Assembly (NCBI GenBank): GCA_002309635.1 | Contig: DBXO01000052.1 | Location: 1,072 to 19,116 of the forward strand | Direction: 5' to 3' | Source of the DNA: Ruminococcus flavefaciens | GTDB taxonomy: Bacteria; Bacillota; Clostridia; Oscillospirales; Ruminococcaceae | DNA length: 18,045 nt | Part shown: positions 12,353 to 18,045 of the stretch, in pieces | How positions within the stretch are numbered: the first letter of the stretch is position 1 | Layout: every line of letters starts with the position of its first letter | Translations under genes and position numbers: made by a program | The notes under the pieces: generated by a model | The model's input: only the letters and a program-made list of their open reading frames with translations | Databases searched by the model: none | Told to the model about the DNA's origin: nothing

Positions 12353-13810
12353 TTACTGCATTACCTCTCCGAGTATAATATATGCAACTGTAACTATGGA
12401 TTTTGCAAGTACAAAATCAGCGTCTACAAGATAGCCGCCGTTTATAAGGTCGTCGCGTATCTCCTTGACGCGCTTGAAGCCCTCTGCCGCAGCCTTTTTG
12501 TCGGGGATAACGAAGTAGCAGTTCTGAAGTATCTTTCTTGTTTCGGTACGTACTCCCTTGGGTATTCTTGGACTTCCGAGATGTGCGTCGAACTCAGCCT
12601 CCTCAAAGTCCTTGGGAGCGTCCGCAAGCTTTGAAGCTATATTGTTCGCCGCATGGCGCGAGAACACGAGAGCTTCGAGAAGAGAATTGCTTGCGAGACG
12701 GTTGCTTCCGTGAACTCCCGTATGTGAGCATTCGCCGCATGCATAAAGGTTCGGCAGGCTCGTCTCGGAGTTGTTGTCAACATCGATTCCGCCCATTAGG
12801 TAGTGCTGGCACGGGAATATGGGCACAGGCTCCTTTGTGAGGTCATAGCCCTGCTCAAGCAGGTTCTTGTATATCATAGGGAAACGGTTCCTGAGGAACT
12901 CGCTGTCCTTGTAGCTTATATCAAGGTAGAAATCAGTGGAGTTCTGCTTGCGTGATTCGAGGACGATGGCATGTGATACAACGTCTCTCGGAGCAAGCTC
13001 GAGACGCTCATCATAGTTTTGCATGAACCGTTCCTTCTTGCAGTTGAGGAGGTAGGCTCCCTCGCCTCGGACAGCCTCGGAAATAAGAAAACACTCGCGT
13101 GTGGCACGGTTGTTGAAGGCTGTGGGGTGGAACTGCACATAGCTGAGGTTCTTTATCTTTGCGCCCATTTCGTATGCAAAGGTTATTCCGTCGCCCGTAG
13201 CGATAGCGGAGTTTGTTGTGAACTGGTAAACACGTCCGATACCGCCTGTTGCAAGTATCATGAAGTGACAGTTGCAGGTCTCATAGCTGTCATCGGGAAG
13301 CTTGAGAAATGCGGAATAGCCCGTTTTTGTCTGCTTGACAGCACACATTATGGTATTCTCCATTATGGTGACGTTGCTGAGCTTCTGAACGTTTTCAAGG
13401 AGAGTAGTGGTTATCTCCTTGCCCGTAGCGTCTGCATGGTGGAAGATACGGTGGTGGCTGTGACCGCCCTCAAGAGTGCGGTGGTAGGTACCGTCGGGAT
13501 TCTTGTCAAACTCCACGCCCAGCTTGATTATATGCTCGATATCCTGTGCAGCCTCGCTTACGAGGGTATGAACAGCTTCCACATTGTTCTTGAAGCTGCC
13601 TGCAATGAGAGTATCGTTCTGATGGTACTGGATATTGTCGCCAGGTGAGTTATAAACTCCTGCGATGCCGCCCTGTGCGAGGGAGGAATTGCAAAGCGGC
13701 AGGTCGCGCTTGCACAGAATGAGTATATTGAGCTCACTGGGGAGATTTATAGCCGCGTAAAGTCCTGCTGCTCCGCAGCCTGCTATAATAACATCATAAT
13801 TTTTTGACAT
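12353..13810 (-). CDS. nadB: L-aspartate oxidase
   Basis: A complete 485-residue FAD enzyme that oxidises L-aspartate to iminoaspartate, the first step of de novo NAD synthesis (fumarate can be the acceptor in anaerobes). Visible are the FAD dinucleotide fold GCGAAGLYAA near residue 11, NSSLAQGGIAGV near 41, HHADATGKEI near 125, QFHPTAF, EAVRGEGAYLLN, PCQHYLMGGI and the FAD-closing GECSHTGVHGSNRLASNSLLEALVF, which separate NadB from succinate dehydrogenase flavoproteins. The start at 13810 follows AAAGGACGG and gives the MSKNYDVIIAG N-terminus. The 32 extra codons of a longer frame cover the promoter. The usual clostridial neighbours nadA and nadC are not adjacent; nadC follows after the dockerin gene. 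Confidence 0.96.
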   Translation of the reverse strand: MSKNYDVIIAGCGAAGLYAAINLPSELNILILCKRDLPLCNSSLAQGGIAGVYNSPGDNIQYHQNDTLIAGSFKNNVEAVHTLVSEAAQDIEHIIKLGVEFDKNPDGTYHRTLEGGHSHHRIFHHADATGKEITTTLLENVQKLSNVTIMENTIMCAVKQTKTGYSAFLKLPDDSYETCNCHFMILATGGIGRVYQFTTNSAIATGDGITFAYEMGAKIKNLSYVQFHPTAFNNRATRECFLISEAVRGEGAYLLNCKKERFMQNYDERLELAPRDVVSHAIVLESRKQNSTDFYLDISYKDSEFLRNRFPMIYKNLLEQGYDLTKEPVPIFPCQHYLMGGIDVDNNSETSLPNLYACGECSHTGVHGSNRLASNSLLEALVFSRHAANNIASKLADAPKDFEEAEFDAHLGSPRIPKGVRTETRKILQNCYFVIPDKKAAAEGFKRVKEIRDDLINGGYLVDADFVLAKSIVTVAYIILGEVMQ

Positions 13811-13850
13811 AAACAAAGACCGTCCTTTACAGAAAAATCTATACATAGTT

Positions 13851-13879
13851 ATTATAGCACATTTATTGCCGCTTGTCAC
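13851..13879 (-). promoter_or_regulatory. sigma-A promoter of nadB
   Basis: On the minus strand GTGACA (13879-13874), a 17-base spacer and TATAAT (13856-13851), about 40 bases before the start. An NAD-responsive repressor site (NiaR or NadR type) was not recognised. Confidence 0.75.
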
Positions 13880-13918
13880 TAAAAATAAAAAAATAATCCC
13901 TGCCAATATAAGCAGGGA
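13880..13918 (-). terminator. intrinsic terminator downstream of corA and the decayed gene
   Basis: Stem TCCCTGC/GCAGGGA (13897-13903 and 13912-13918), with an 8-base loop, followed on the minus strand by a long T-rich run ending at the nadB -35 element. Confidence 0.72.
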
Positions 13919-13956
13919 AAGATTTATGAGTATTTTTCTTCTATAATATCTTTAAG

Positions 13957-14248
13957 CTAAACAATTTTATCAGATGCTGTGCATTTCGCGCTCCCGCATT
14001 CATGTATCTCTCCGAAAACTGCAATATAAAATGCCAAGAGCATGTTGGAAATGTATTCTGATCCGGCTTTTAGGCAAATCAGGAACTCTCTCTGCAGGCA
14101 TCTCCTGAACTCTCTCAAGATTTACCTTGATCCTATTACTACTTCATCATCACAGGCATTTTTTCTGTATATATGATTGTCCTCTGAAACCCTCTTTTTT
14201 GTCTTCAGAGTCAAAATTGGCGATCAAACTATGCTTTATTTCTGCCAT
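13957..14248 (-). pseudogene. probable decayed small gene downstream of corA
   Basis: The minus strand opens with an ATG at 14248 preceded by GGAGAGG. It reads 32 codons (MAEIKHSLIANFDSEDKKEG, then FRGQSYIQKKCL) to a stop at 14152-14150. A shift of one base at the A6 run (14159-14164) continues as DDEVVIGSR. After one in-frame stop comes ILREFRRCLQREFLICLKAG and further plausible residues, including a hydrophobic MLLAFYIAVF, to a stop at 13957-13959. The restored product would be about 95 residues. Natural-looking composition on both sides of the two lesions suggests a recently broken gene. I do not recognise a family. The alternative is a genuine 32-residue gene followed by non-coding DNA. 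Confidence 0.4.
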
Positions 14249-14265
14249 TTCCCTCTCCGTCAGGT

Positions 14266-15192
14266 TTACTTCTTCTTCCATTTAAGCAGCGCAAAGGCTG
14301 TTATGCTGGTCAAGAACGCTGTAAGCGTTATGGCAAACCATGTATACGGCATTGGCAGATCCTTTGTATTGATACCGTAAAAAGCAAACATAATATTCGG
14401 TATCTCAAGTATGATAGTGACAATAGTAAGTCTCCACATAACAGTATTCTGATTATTGGAGATTATAGATGAGAAGCCGTCCATCATACTGGACAGGATT
14501 CCCGAGTATATACTTGACATCTCTATCGCCTGCTTCATCTCTATGAGCACGTCCTCAAGAAGATCCTGATCCTCGTCGTAGAGCTTTATTACTCTGCCGC
14601 GGAATATCTTCTCGATAGTCGCCTCATTGGCTTTGAGTGATGTGGAAAAATATACGAGGGACTTCTCCAGCGCAAGGAGCTGCATGAGAAGCTCGTTCTT
14701 CATGGCGTCGTGAAGTTCCTGCTCGGCAGCCGATGATATCTTGTCTATCTGTTTCAGGTATGTAAGGAACAGAGCGGATATCCTCAGCAGAAGCTGGAGC
14801 ACGAAACGTGTCTTGAAATCGGGGCGCAGGTTGCGTATACCGCCTCTTGTTGCCTCGTTAATTATCTGGGTTTCGCGGATGGATATGGTGAATACATATT
14901 CTTCCGTGACTATTATACCCATAGGCAGCGTATAGAAGTTCTTGGTCTTGTCATCGTCGATAGCCGAAACAGGCGTATCTATGATAACAAGGGTCTGGTC
15001 GTCCTCACGCTCGATACGTGAAGACTCCTCCTCATCTATGGAGGACTTTACGAAGCCGCTGTCGAGGCCGTAGTCCTCGATGAGCTCCTTTACCTCCTGC
15101 GGCGTGGGATCGACCACCGATACCCAGCAGCCCGCAACAGGAGCATCGCACTGCGTAAGCGTGCCTTTTTCGTAGTTATAGAAGTTTATCAT
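14266..15192 (-). CDS. corA: CorA-family divalent cation transporter with GIN in place of GMN
   Basis: A 308-residue CorA-type channel subunit: a cytosolic alpha/beta domain (1-about 140), the long pore helix (about 180-262) and two C-terminal membrane helices (about 255-275 and 282-303), ending WKKK. CorA pentamers move Mg2+ (also Co2+, Ni2+) into the cell. The canonical YGMN filter signature after the first membrane helix reads YGIN here (GIN at 273-275), followed by TKDLPMP. The start at 15192 is set by GGAGG about 9 bases upstream; an in-frame GTG at 15246 has none. It is preceded by a structured leader with its own small ORF and promoter. The family is secure. Ion preference is uncertain because of the altered filter. 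Confidence 0.9.
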   Translation of the reverse strand: MINFYNYEKGTLTQCDAPVAGCWVSVVDPTPQEVKELIEDYGLDSGFVKSSIDEEESSRIEREDDQTLVIIDTPVSAIDDDKTKNFYTLPMGIIVTEEYVFTISIRETQIINEATRGGIRNLRPDFKTRFVLQLLLRISALFLTYLKQIDKISSAAEQELHDAMKNELLMQLLALEKSLVYFSTSLKANEATIEKIFRGRVIKLYDEDQDLLEDVLIEMKQAIEMSSIYSGILSSMMDGFSSIISNNQNTVMWRLTIVTIILEIPNIMFAFYGINTKDLPMPYTWFAITLTAFLTSITAFALLKWKKK

Positions 15193-15348
15193 GTTATTCG
15201 TCCTCCGCACAGAGCGGAAAGACTTGCTCCTTTCACCGAGATTCACTTCGGCAAAAGGACGAGAGCATTATCGTCTGCCGAAGCGTGGAATACTATTCAA
15301 GTTCCCATAAGGGTCAGAACTCATAATGCACCTCCTGATTCATAATGC
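15193..15348 (-). promoter_or_regulatory. structured leader RNA of corA with leader ORF and exclusive hairpins
   Basis: From the predicted transcription start (about 15348) to corA there are about 156 bases. Hairpin 1 pairs 15276-15285 with 15244-15253 (10 pairs, one G-U) and, inside, 15271-15275 with 15258-15262. Its 8-base apical loop (15263-15270) reads UAAUGCUC in the RNA. That loop is complementary to GCAUUA, which occurs twice around the leader ORF start (15324-15329 and 15343-15348). Hairpin 2 (UCCGC/GCGGA, 15214-15218 with 15204-15208) covers part of the corA ribosome binding site. An alternative helix, GAAAG/CUUUC (15230-15234 with 15217-15221), would open it. I do not recognise an M-box or other known Mg2+ or Mn2+ riboswitch core. 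Confidence 0.6.
15268..15324 (-). CDS. 18-residue leader peptide upstream of corA
   Basis: ATG at 15324-15322 with a strong AGGAGG 6 bases upstream encodes MSSDPYGNLNSIPRFGRR and stops at TAA (15270-15268). Codons 14-18 form the left arm of hairpin 1 and the stop codon lies in its loop, so ribosomes on this ORF would melt the structure. Two prolines and the final PRFGRR are candidate slow-translation residues. The logic resembles corL and mgtL, the leader ORFs that control corA and mgtA in Salmonella, without sequence similarity. Expression is inferred from the ribosome binding site, the promoter and the geometry. Confidence 0.55.
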   Translation of the reverse strand: MSSDPYGNLNSIPRFGRR

Positions 15349-15354
15349 AGTATT

Positions 15355-15384
15355 ATTATATCACACTTTATGTACCGATTACAA
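15355..15384 (-). promoter_or_regulatory. sigma-A promoter of the corA leader
   Basis: On the minus strand TTGTAA (15384-15379), an 18-base spacer and TATAAT (15360-15355). Confidence 0.72.
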
Positions 15385-15394
15385 GTATTTTTTC

Positions 15395-15433
15395 AAAAAA
15401 AATCAGCAGCCGGAACTGATGTCCGGCTGCTGA
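15395..15433 (-). terminator. strong intrinsic terminator of the surface-protein gene
   Basis: A 12-base perfect stem TCAGCAGCCGGA/TCCGGCTGCTGA (15403-15414 and 15422-15433) with a 7-base loop, followed on the minus strand by eight T residues (15402-15395). Confidence 0.92.
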
Positions 15434-15459
15434 AAGCTCAGATCAAATCCAAGCTAAGA

Positions 15460-18045
15460 TCAGTCTTCGTTGTTCTTTCTTGAACGTACTGCAAATGAAG
15501 CTGCTGCTGCAAGCAGGAGCACCGCAAATGCTGCGCCCACACCCTTTACACCTGTATCAGGCGAGTCAGATGTGCCGCCGGTCTTAGCCTTTGTTGTAGT
15601 TGTAGATGTTGCTGCGGCTGTAGTGGTCGTAGTTGTTGCAGGAGCTGTTGTTGTCGTGGTAGCTGCTGTGGTAGTAGTTGTTGTTGCAGCTGTCGTTGTA
15701 GTGGTTGTTGTGGTAGTTGTAGTAGTTGTAGTTGGAGCAGCAGTTGTGGTAGTCGCAGCTGTCGTTGTTCTCGAAACACTGTGACCCGAATCCGTTACGG
15801 TCGTTGTTGTTTCCGAAACGGAAACGCCCTTCTGATCTGTTGCTGTCGTTGTGGTGGTAGTTGTTGTAGTTGTAGTAGTTGTTGTTGATGTTGTGGTAGT
15901 TGTAGTTGTTGTGGTTGTTGTAGTCGTTGTAGTTGTTGTAGTGCTCGTAGCAGCAGATGTAGTAGATGTTGTTGCAGGAGCTGTTGTTGTAGTTGTTGTC
16001 GACGTTGTTGTAGTGCTTGTAGTTGTTGAAGTAGTGGATGTAGTTGTCGTGGTAGTAGTTGTTGTGGTGGTGGTCGTTGTAGTTGTAGTTGTCGTAGTAG
16101 TTGTAGTTGTCACGATGTGCTTGTCTATCATTACTACACTGTCATCGGACTTGCCGCCCTTTACTACCTTGCCGTTCTCTACTGTGAACTCAACGCTCTC
16201 AGCCATTTCATAATCGGCAGGAGCCTGAAGTTCAACGAGAGTATATGTACCGTCCTCAACTGTAACGATGGTCTTCTCGGTTCCCGAGATCCATACGAGT
16301 GCATTGCCGACGCTGTTGAGAGCCTCGCCGCCTGCACCGATCTGGAGCTGACCGTCCTTGAAGGTTATTGCCCTGCCATCGGCGGTCTTACCTGTCAGTG
16401 TGAGCTTAGCGCCCTTAACTTCACTTCCTGCAATGTCGTCTACCTTATTGATGTTTACCTTTGCTGAAGGCTTAGTCGTGGTAGTCGTCGTTGTTGATGC
16501 AGTTGTTGTGGTAGTGCTTGTCGTTGTTGATGTTGTCGAAGCGGTTGTGCTCGTTGTAGTAGTTGTTGTGGTTGCGGCAGTTGTTGTAGTGGTTGTACTT
16601 GTAGTAGTTGTACTTGTAGTAGTTGTAGTTGTTGTAGTTGAAGTGCTTGTGGTTGTAGATGTTGTTGTGGATGTCGTGGTGCTTGTTGAAGTAGATGTAG
16701 TAGTTGTAGTTGTTGTTGTTGTCGTAGTTGTAGTTGTGGTCGTGGTAGTAGTTGTTGTAGTAACAGCCTCTGCGTCGCAGATCTCAATAGAGTTGCCGTT
16801 CTTGTCAACTACATAGTATCCGTCCTCGGCGTCCTTATCATTTTCAGTCCTGAGATCCTTGCCGCTTACGTCAACGATCCTGCTGTCCTTGATGGTGAAT
16901 TCCAGCTCGGAGGTAATGATGTCATATACCTTTCCGCCGTCCTCGAACTTGTCGCCTGTTTCCTTCAGCTTGTACTTGCCGTCTGTAAGAGCCTGAACGA
17001 TCTTGGCAGCTGTTCCCGATACCCACTGGATACCGATAACGTTATTGTTGCTGTCGTAAACGTTTACAAACTCGCCGTCCTTGTTTGCTTCAAGGATAGG
17101 AGTCCAGTCGATGTCAGCGTTTGTGATCTGGATAGTTGCTCCTGCGATCTCGTTTTCGCCTGTGATATCGCTCTTGCTTATGCTTACGTATGCAGCGTCC
17201 TCGACCTTGAAGCTCTTACCGTCCTCAGATACTGAAGTTCTGCCGTTTGTTACTGTATCAACCTTTGTTACCCTGCCGTTCTCAACTGTGAATGTGAACT
17301 CGGTAACTACTGAATAGCCTGTGGGAGCTGCGTTCTCAACAAGTGAGTAAACGCCGTCCTTAAGACCTGTGAGCTTAGCGCTGTTGCCCTCAAACTCGAT
17401 GGACTTTGCACCCTTTGCAGCAGTCTTTGCAGCTGCGCCCTCACCGACTGTTACACCGCCGAGATCGTTTTCGCTGCCCTTTGCGTTAAGTGTGAACTTA
17501 GCCTTGCCTGCCGACTCGGGGATAGGTGTTCCGCCAAGTGCGAGCTTGTCGATAGCTATTACCGACTGTGTATCCTCGACTACAAGGTGACCGTTCTCGT
17601 CAACATAAGCCTTTCCGTCTGTTACTGTGCTTACGTCTGTTACCTTGCCGTCCTGGATAGTGAATGTGAACTTTGTTACAGTTGTGTATCCGTCTGGAGC
17701 TGCTGTCTCTTCGAGACTGTACTTGCCGTCCTTCAGACCGTCAAACTGTGTATTGTTTCCTGTGAATGTTGTCTTTGTTACCTTGCCGAGAGCCTCTCCG
17801 CCGTTAACCTTAACGCCTGAGAGGTCCTTGCCATCTTCTTCAACTGCAAGTACGAATGAAGCCTTGCCTGCTGACTCTGGGATAGGTGTTGCACCCAGTG
17901 CAAGCTTGTCGATAACGATTCCAGTCTGTGCGTCCTCAACTACAAGGTGACCGTTCTCGTCAACGTAAGCCTTTCCGTCTGTTACTGTGCTTACGTCCTT
18001 TACCTTGCCGTTCTCTACTGTGAATGTGAACTTTGTTACTGTTGT
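15460..18045 (-). CDS. large CnaB/SpaA-repeat surface protein with Thr-rich linkers and sortase-type anchor, C-terminal part
   Basis: The frame is open from the right edge to the TGA at 15460-15462 (861 residues) and its N-terminus lies outside the window. The apparent Met start at 16206 (MAESVEFTV) is inside a domain and should be ignored. N- to C-terminal order: tandem SpaA/CnaB-like domains; a threonine linker (16474-16761); another CnaB domain with the E-box GTYTLVELQAPADY (16201-16473); a second, longer threonine linker (15592-16110) interrupted by TDQKGVSVSE; then SPDTG (828-832), a hydrophobic helix and RSRKNNED. The E-box (YSLEETAAPDGY) and FTVENGKV strands mark pilin-like isopeptide domains. 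It is probably a sortase-anchored adhesin or fibre. Ligands are unknown. Confidence 0.88.
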   Translation of the reverse strand, partial: TTVTKFTFTVENGKVKDVSTVTDGKAYVDENGHLVVEDAQTGIVIDKLALGATPIPESAGKASFVLAVEEDGKDLSGVKVNGGEALGKVTKTTFTGNNTQFDGLKDGKYSLEETAAPDGYTTVTKFTFTIQDGKVTDVSTVTDGKAYVDENGHLVVEDTQSVIAIDKLALGGTPIPESAGKAKFTLNAKGSENDLGGVTVGEGAAAKTAAKGAKSIEFEGNSAKLTGLKDGVYSLVENAAPTGYSVVTEFTFTVENGRVTKVDTVTNGRTSVSEDGKSFKVEDAAYVSISKSDITGENEIAGATIQITNADIDWTPILEANKDGEFVNVYDSNNNVIGIQWVSGTAAKIVQALTDGKYKLKETGDKFEDGGKVYDIITSELEFTIKDSRIVDVSGKDLRTENDKDAEDGYYVVDKNGNSIEICDAEAVTTTTTTTTTTTTTTTTTTTTTTSTSTSTTTSTTTSTTTSTSTTTTTTTTSTTTTSTTTTTTAATTTTTTTSTTASTTSTTTSTTTTTASTTTTTTTKPSAKVNINKVDDIAGSEVKGAKLTLTGKTADGRAITFKDGQLQIGAGGEALNSVGNALVWISGTEKTIVTVEDGTYTLVELQAPADYEMAESVEFTVENGKVVKGGKSDDSVVMIDKHIVTTTTTTTTTTTTTTTTTTTTTTTTSTTSTTTSTTTTSTTTTTTAPATTSTTSAATSTTTTTTTTTTTTTTTTTTSTTTTTTTTTTTTTTATDQKGVSVSETTTTVTDSGHSVSRTTTAATTTTAAPTTTTTTTTTTTTTTAATTTTTTAATTTTTAPATTTTTTAAATSTTTTKAKTGGTSDSPDTGVKGVGAAFAVLLLAAAASFAVRSRKNNED
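15592..16110 (-). repeat. membrane-proximal threonine-rich tract
   Basis: About 173 codons that are mainly Thr (ACA, ACT, ACC and ACG mixed) with Ser and Ala-Pro-Ala breaks. The mix of synonymous codons means the DNA is not a pure microsatellite, suggesting selection for the amino acid. A non-repetitive island, TATDQKGVSVSE with TVTDSGHSVS, lies near the middle. Confidence 0.9.
16474..16761 (-). repeat. membrane-distal threonine-rich tract
   Basis: 96 codons, nearly all Thr with spaced Ser and a few Ala, linking two CnaB-like domains. Probably a stiff, O-glycosylated spacer. Confidence 0.9.
17461..18045 (-). repeat. 360-bp tandem repeat encoding CnaB-like domains
   Basis: 17461-17640 recurs at 17821-18000, a period of exactly 360 bases (120 residues). 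Over 17581-17637 and 17941-17997 the copies differ at a single base; elsewhere they differ more. The repeat unit runs from IDKLALG through the E-box to ENGHLVVED. The array continues beyond the window. Confidence 0.88.

Noticed and set aside
13019..13648. A 209-codon plus-strand frame opposite nadB
   Set aside because: Antisense shadow of nadB with no ribosome binding site.
15193..15348. M-box (ykoK) or yybP-ykoY riboswitch upstream of corA
   Set aside because: I could not find the conserved core sequences of either class; the structure is explained by the leader ORF hairpins.
16201..16206. Met at 16206 as the start of a 248-residue threonine protein
   Set aside because: The frame stays open upstream to the window edge, encodes CnaB domains, and this Met lies inside a domain strand without a ribosome binding site.
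15592..16761. CRISPR array or microsatellite
   Set aside because: The repetition is codon-level threonine coding with mixed synonyms, not regular repeat-spacer units.
15470..16816. Long plus-strand frames made almost entirely of valine, and Gln/Leu-rich frames on the minus strand
   Set aside because: They are frame shadows of the threonine linkers; no ribosome binding site or protein-like composition.
1..18045. Insertion sequences, transposases, phage genes, tRNA or rRNA genes
   Set aside because: None could be recognised on either strand.

Overview
The window looks like a chromosome segment of a Gram-positive anaerobe of the Ruminococcus group (Oscillospiraceae). Four things point there: a dockerin-bearing secreted enzyme, a GTP-type PEP carboxykinase, a cell-wall adhesin with very long threonine linkers and a sortase-type tail, and strong AGGAGG-type ribosome binding sites with TTGACA/TATAAT promoters. 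A ger operon with a textbook sigma-G promoter says the lineage forms, or recently formed, endospores. Species cannot be fixed from the sequence alone; Ruminococcus flavefaciens or R. champanellensis relatives are plausible.

Layout. 1-594 (minus): a GtrA-type membrane protein, then the start of a tRNA-dihydrouridine synthase that overlaps it by 8 bases. 595-1195: non-coding, with a promoter-to-terminator unit that may be a small RNA, then a perfect housekeeping promoter embedded in CTTTAAA boxes. 1196-1876 (plus): DUF2975 membrane protein plus XRE regulator, a two-gene operon. 2055-2579 (plus): a secreted protein of unknown function. 2721-4541 (minus): pckG. 4901-5092 (plus): a 63-residue cysteine-rich protein. 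5089-5622 (minus): a short GerC-like lipoprotein. 5748-7372 (plus): a degenerate CPBP-family membrane protein and tadA. 7380-9792 (minus): gerA-gerB, expressed from a sigma-G promoter. 9999-13810 (minus): nadB, a dockerin/D,D-carboxypeptidase, nadC. 13957-14248: a probable decayed gene. 14266-15192 (minus): corA behind a structured leader that encodes an 18-residue peptide. 15460 to the right end (minus): the C-terminal 861 residues of a large CnaB/SpaA-repeat surface protein.

How it fits together. Several units are everyday metabolism (NAD synthesis, PEP/oxaloacetate interconversion, tRNA editing, magnesium transport). The accessory content is surface and spore biology: the cell-wall carboxypeptidase with a dockerin, the isopeptide-type adhesin, and a germinant receptor whose A and B genes are separated from its C gene by an opposing operon.

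The most unusual signal is the corA leader. A short ORF with a strong ribosome binding site ends inside a long hairpin. The hairpin's apical loop is complementary to the ORF's own initiation region, and a second hairpin covers the corA ribosome binding site. This resembles in logic, not in sequence, the leader-peptide control of Mg2+ transporter genes known from Salmonella.

Several apparent long reading frames begin inside promoters (gerA, the DUF2975 gene, the cysteine-rich gene); starts were corrected using ribosome binding sites and promoters.
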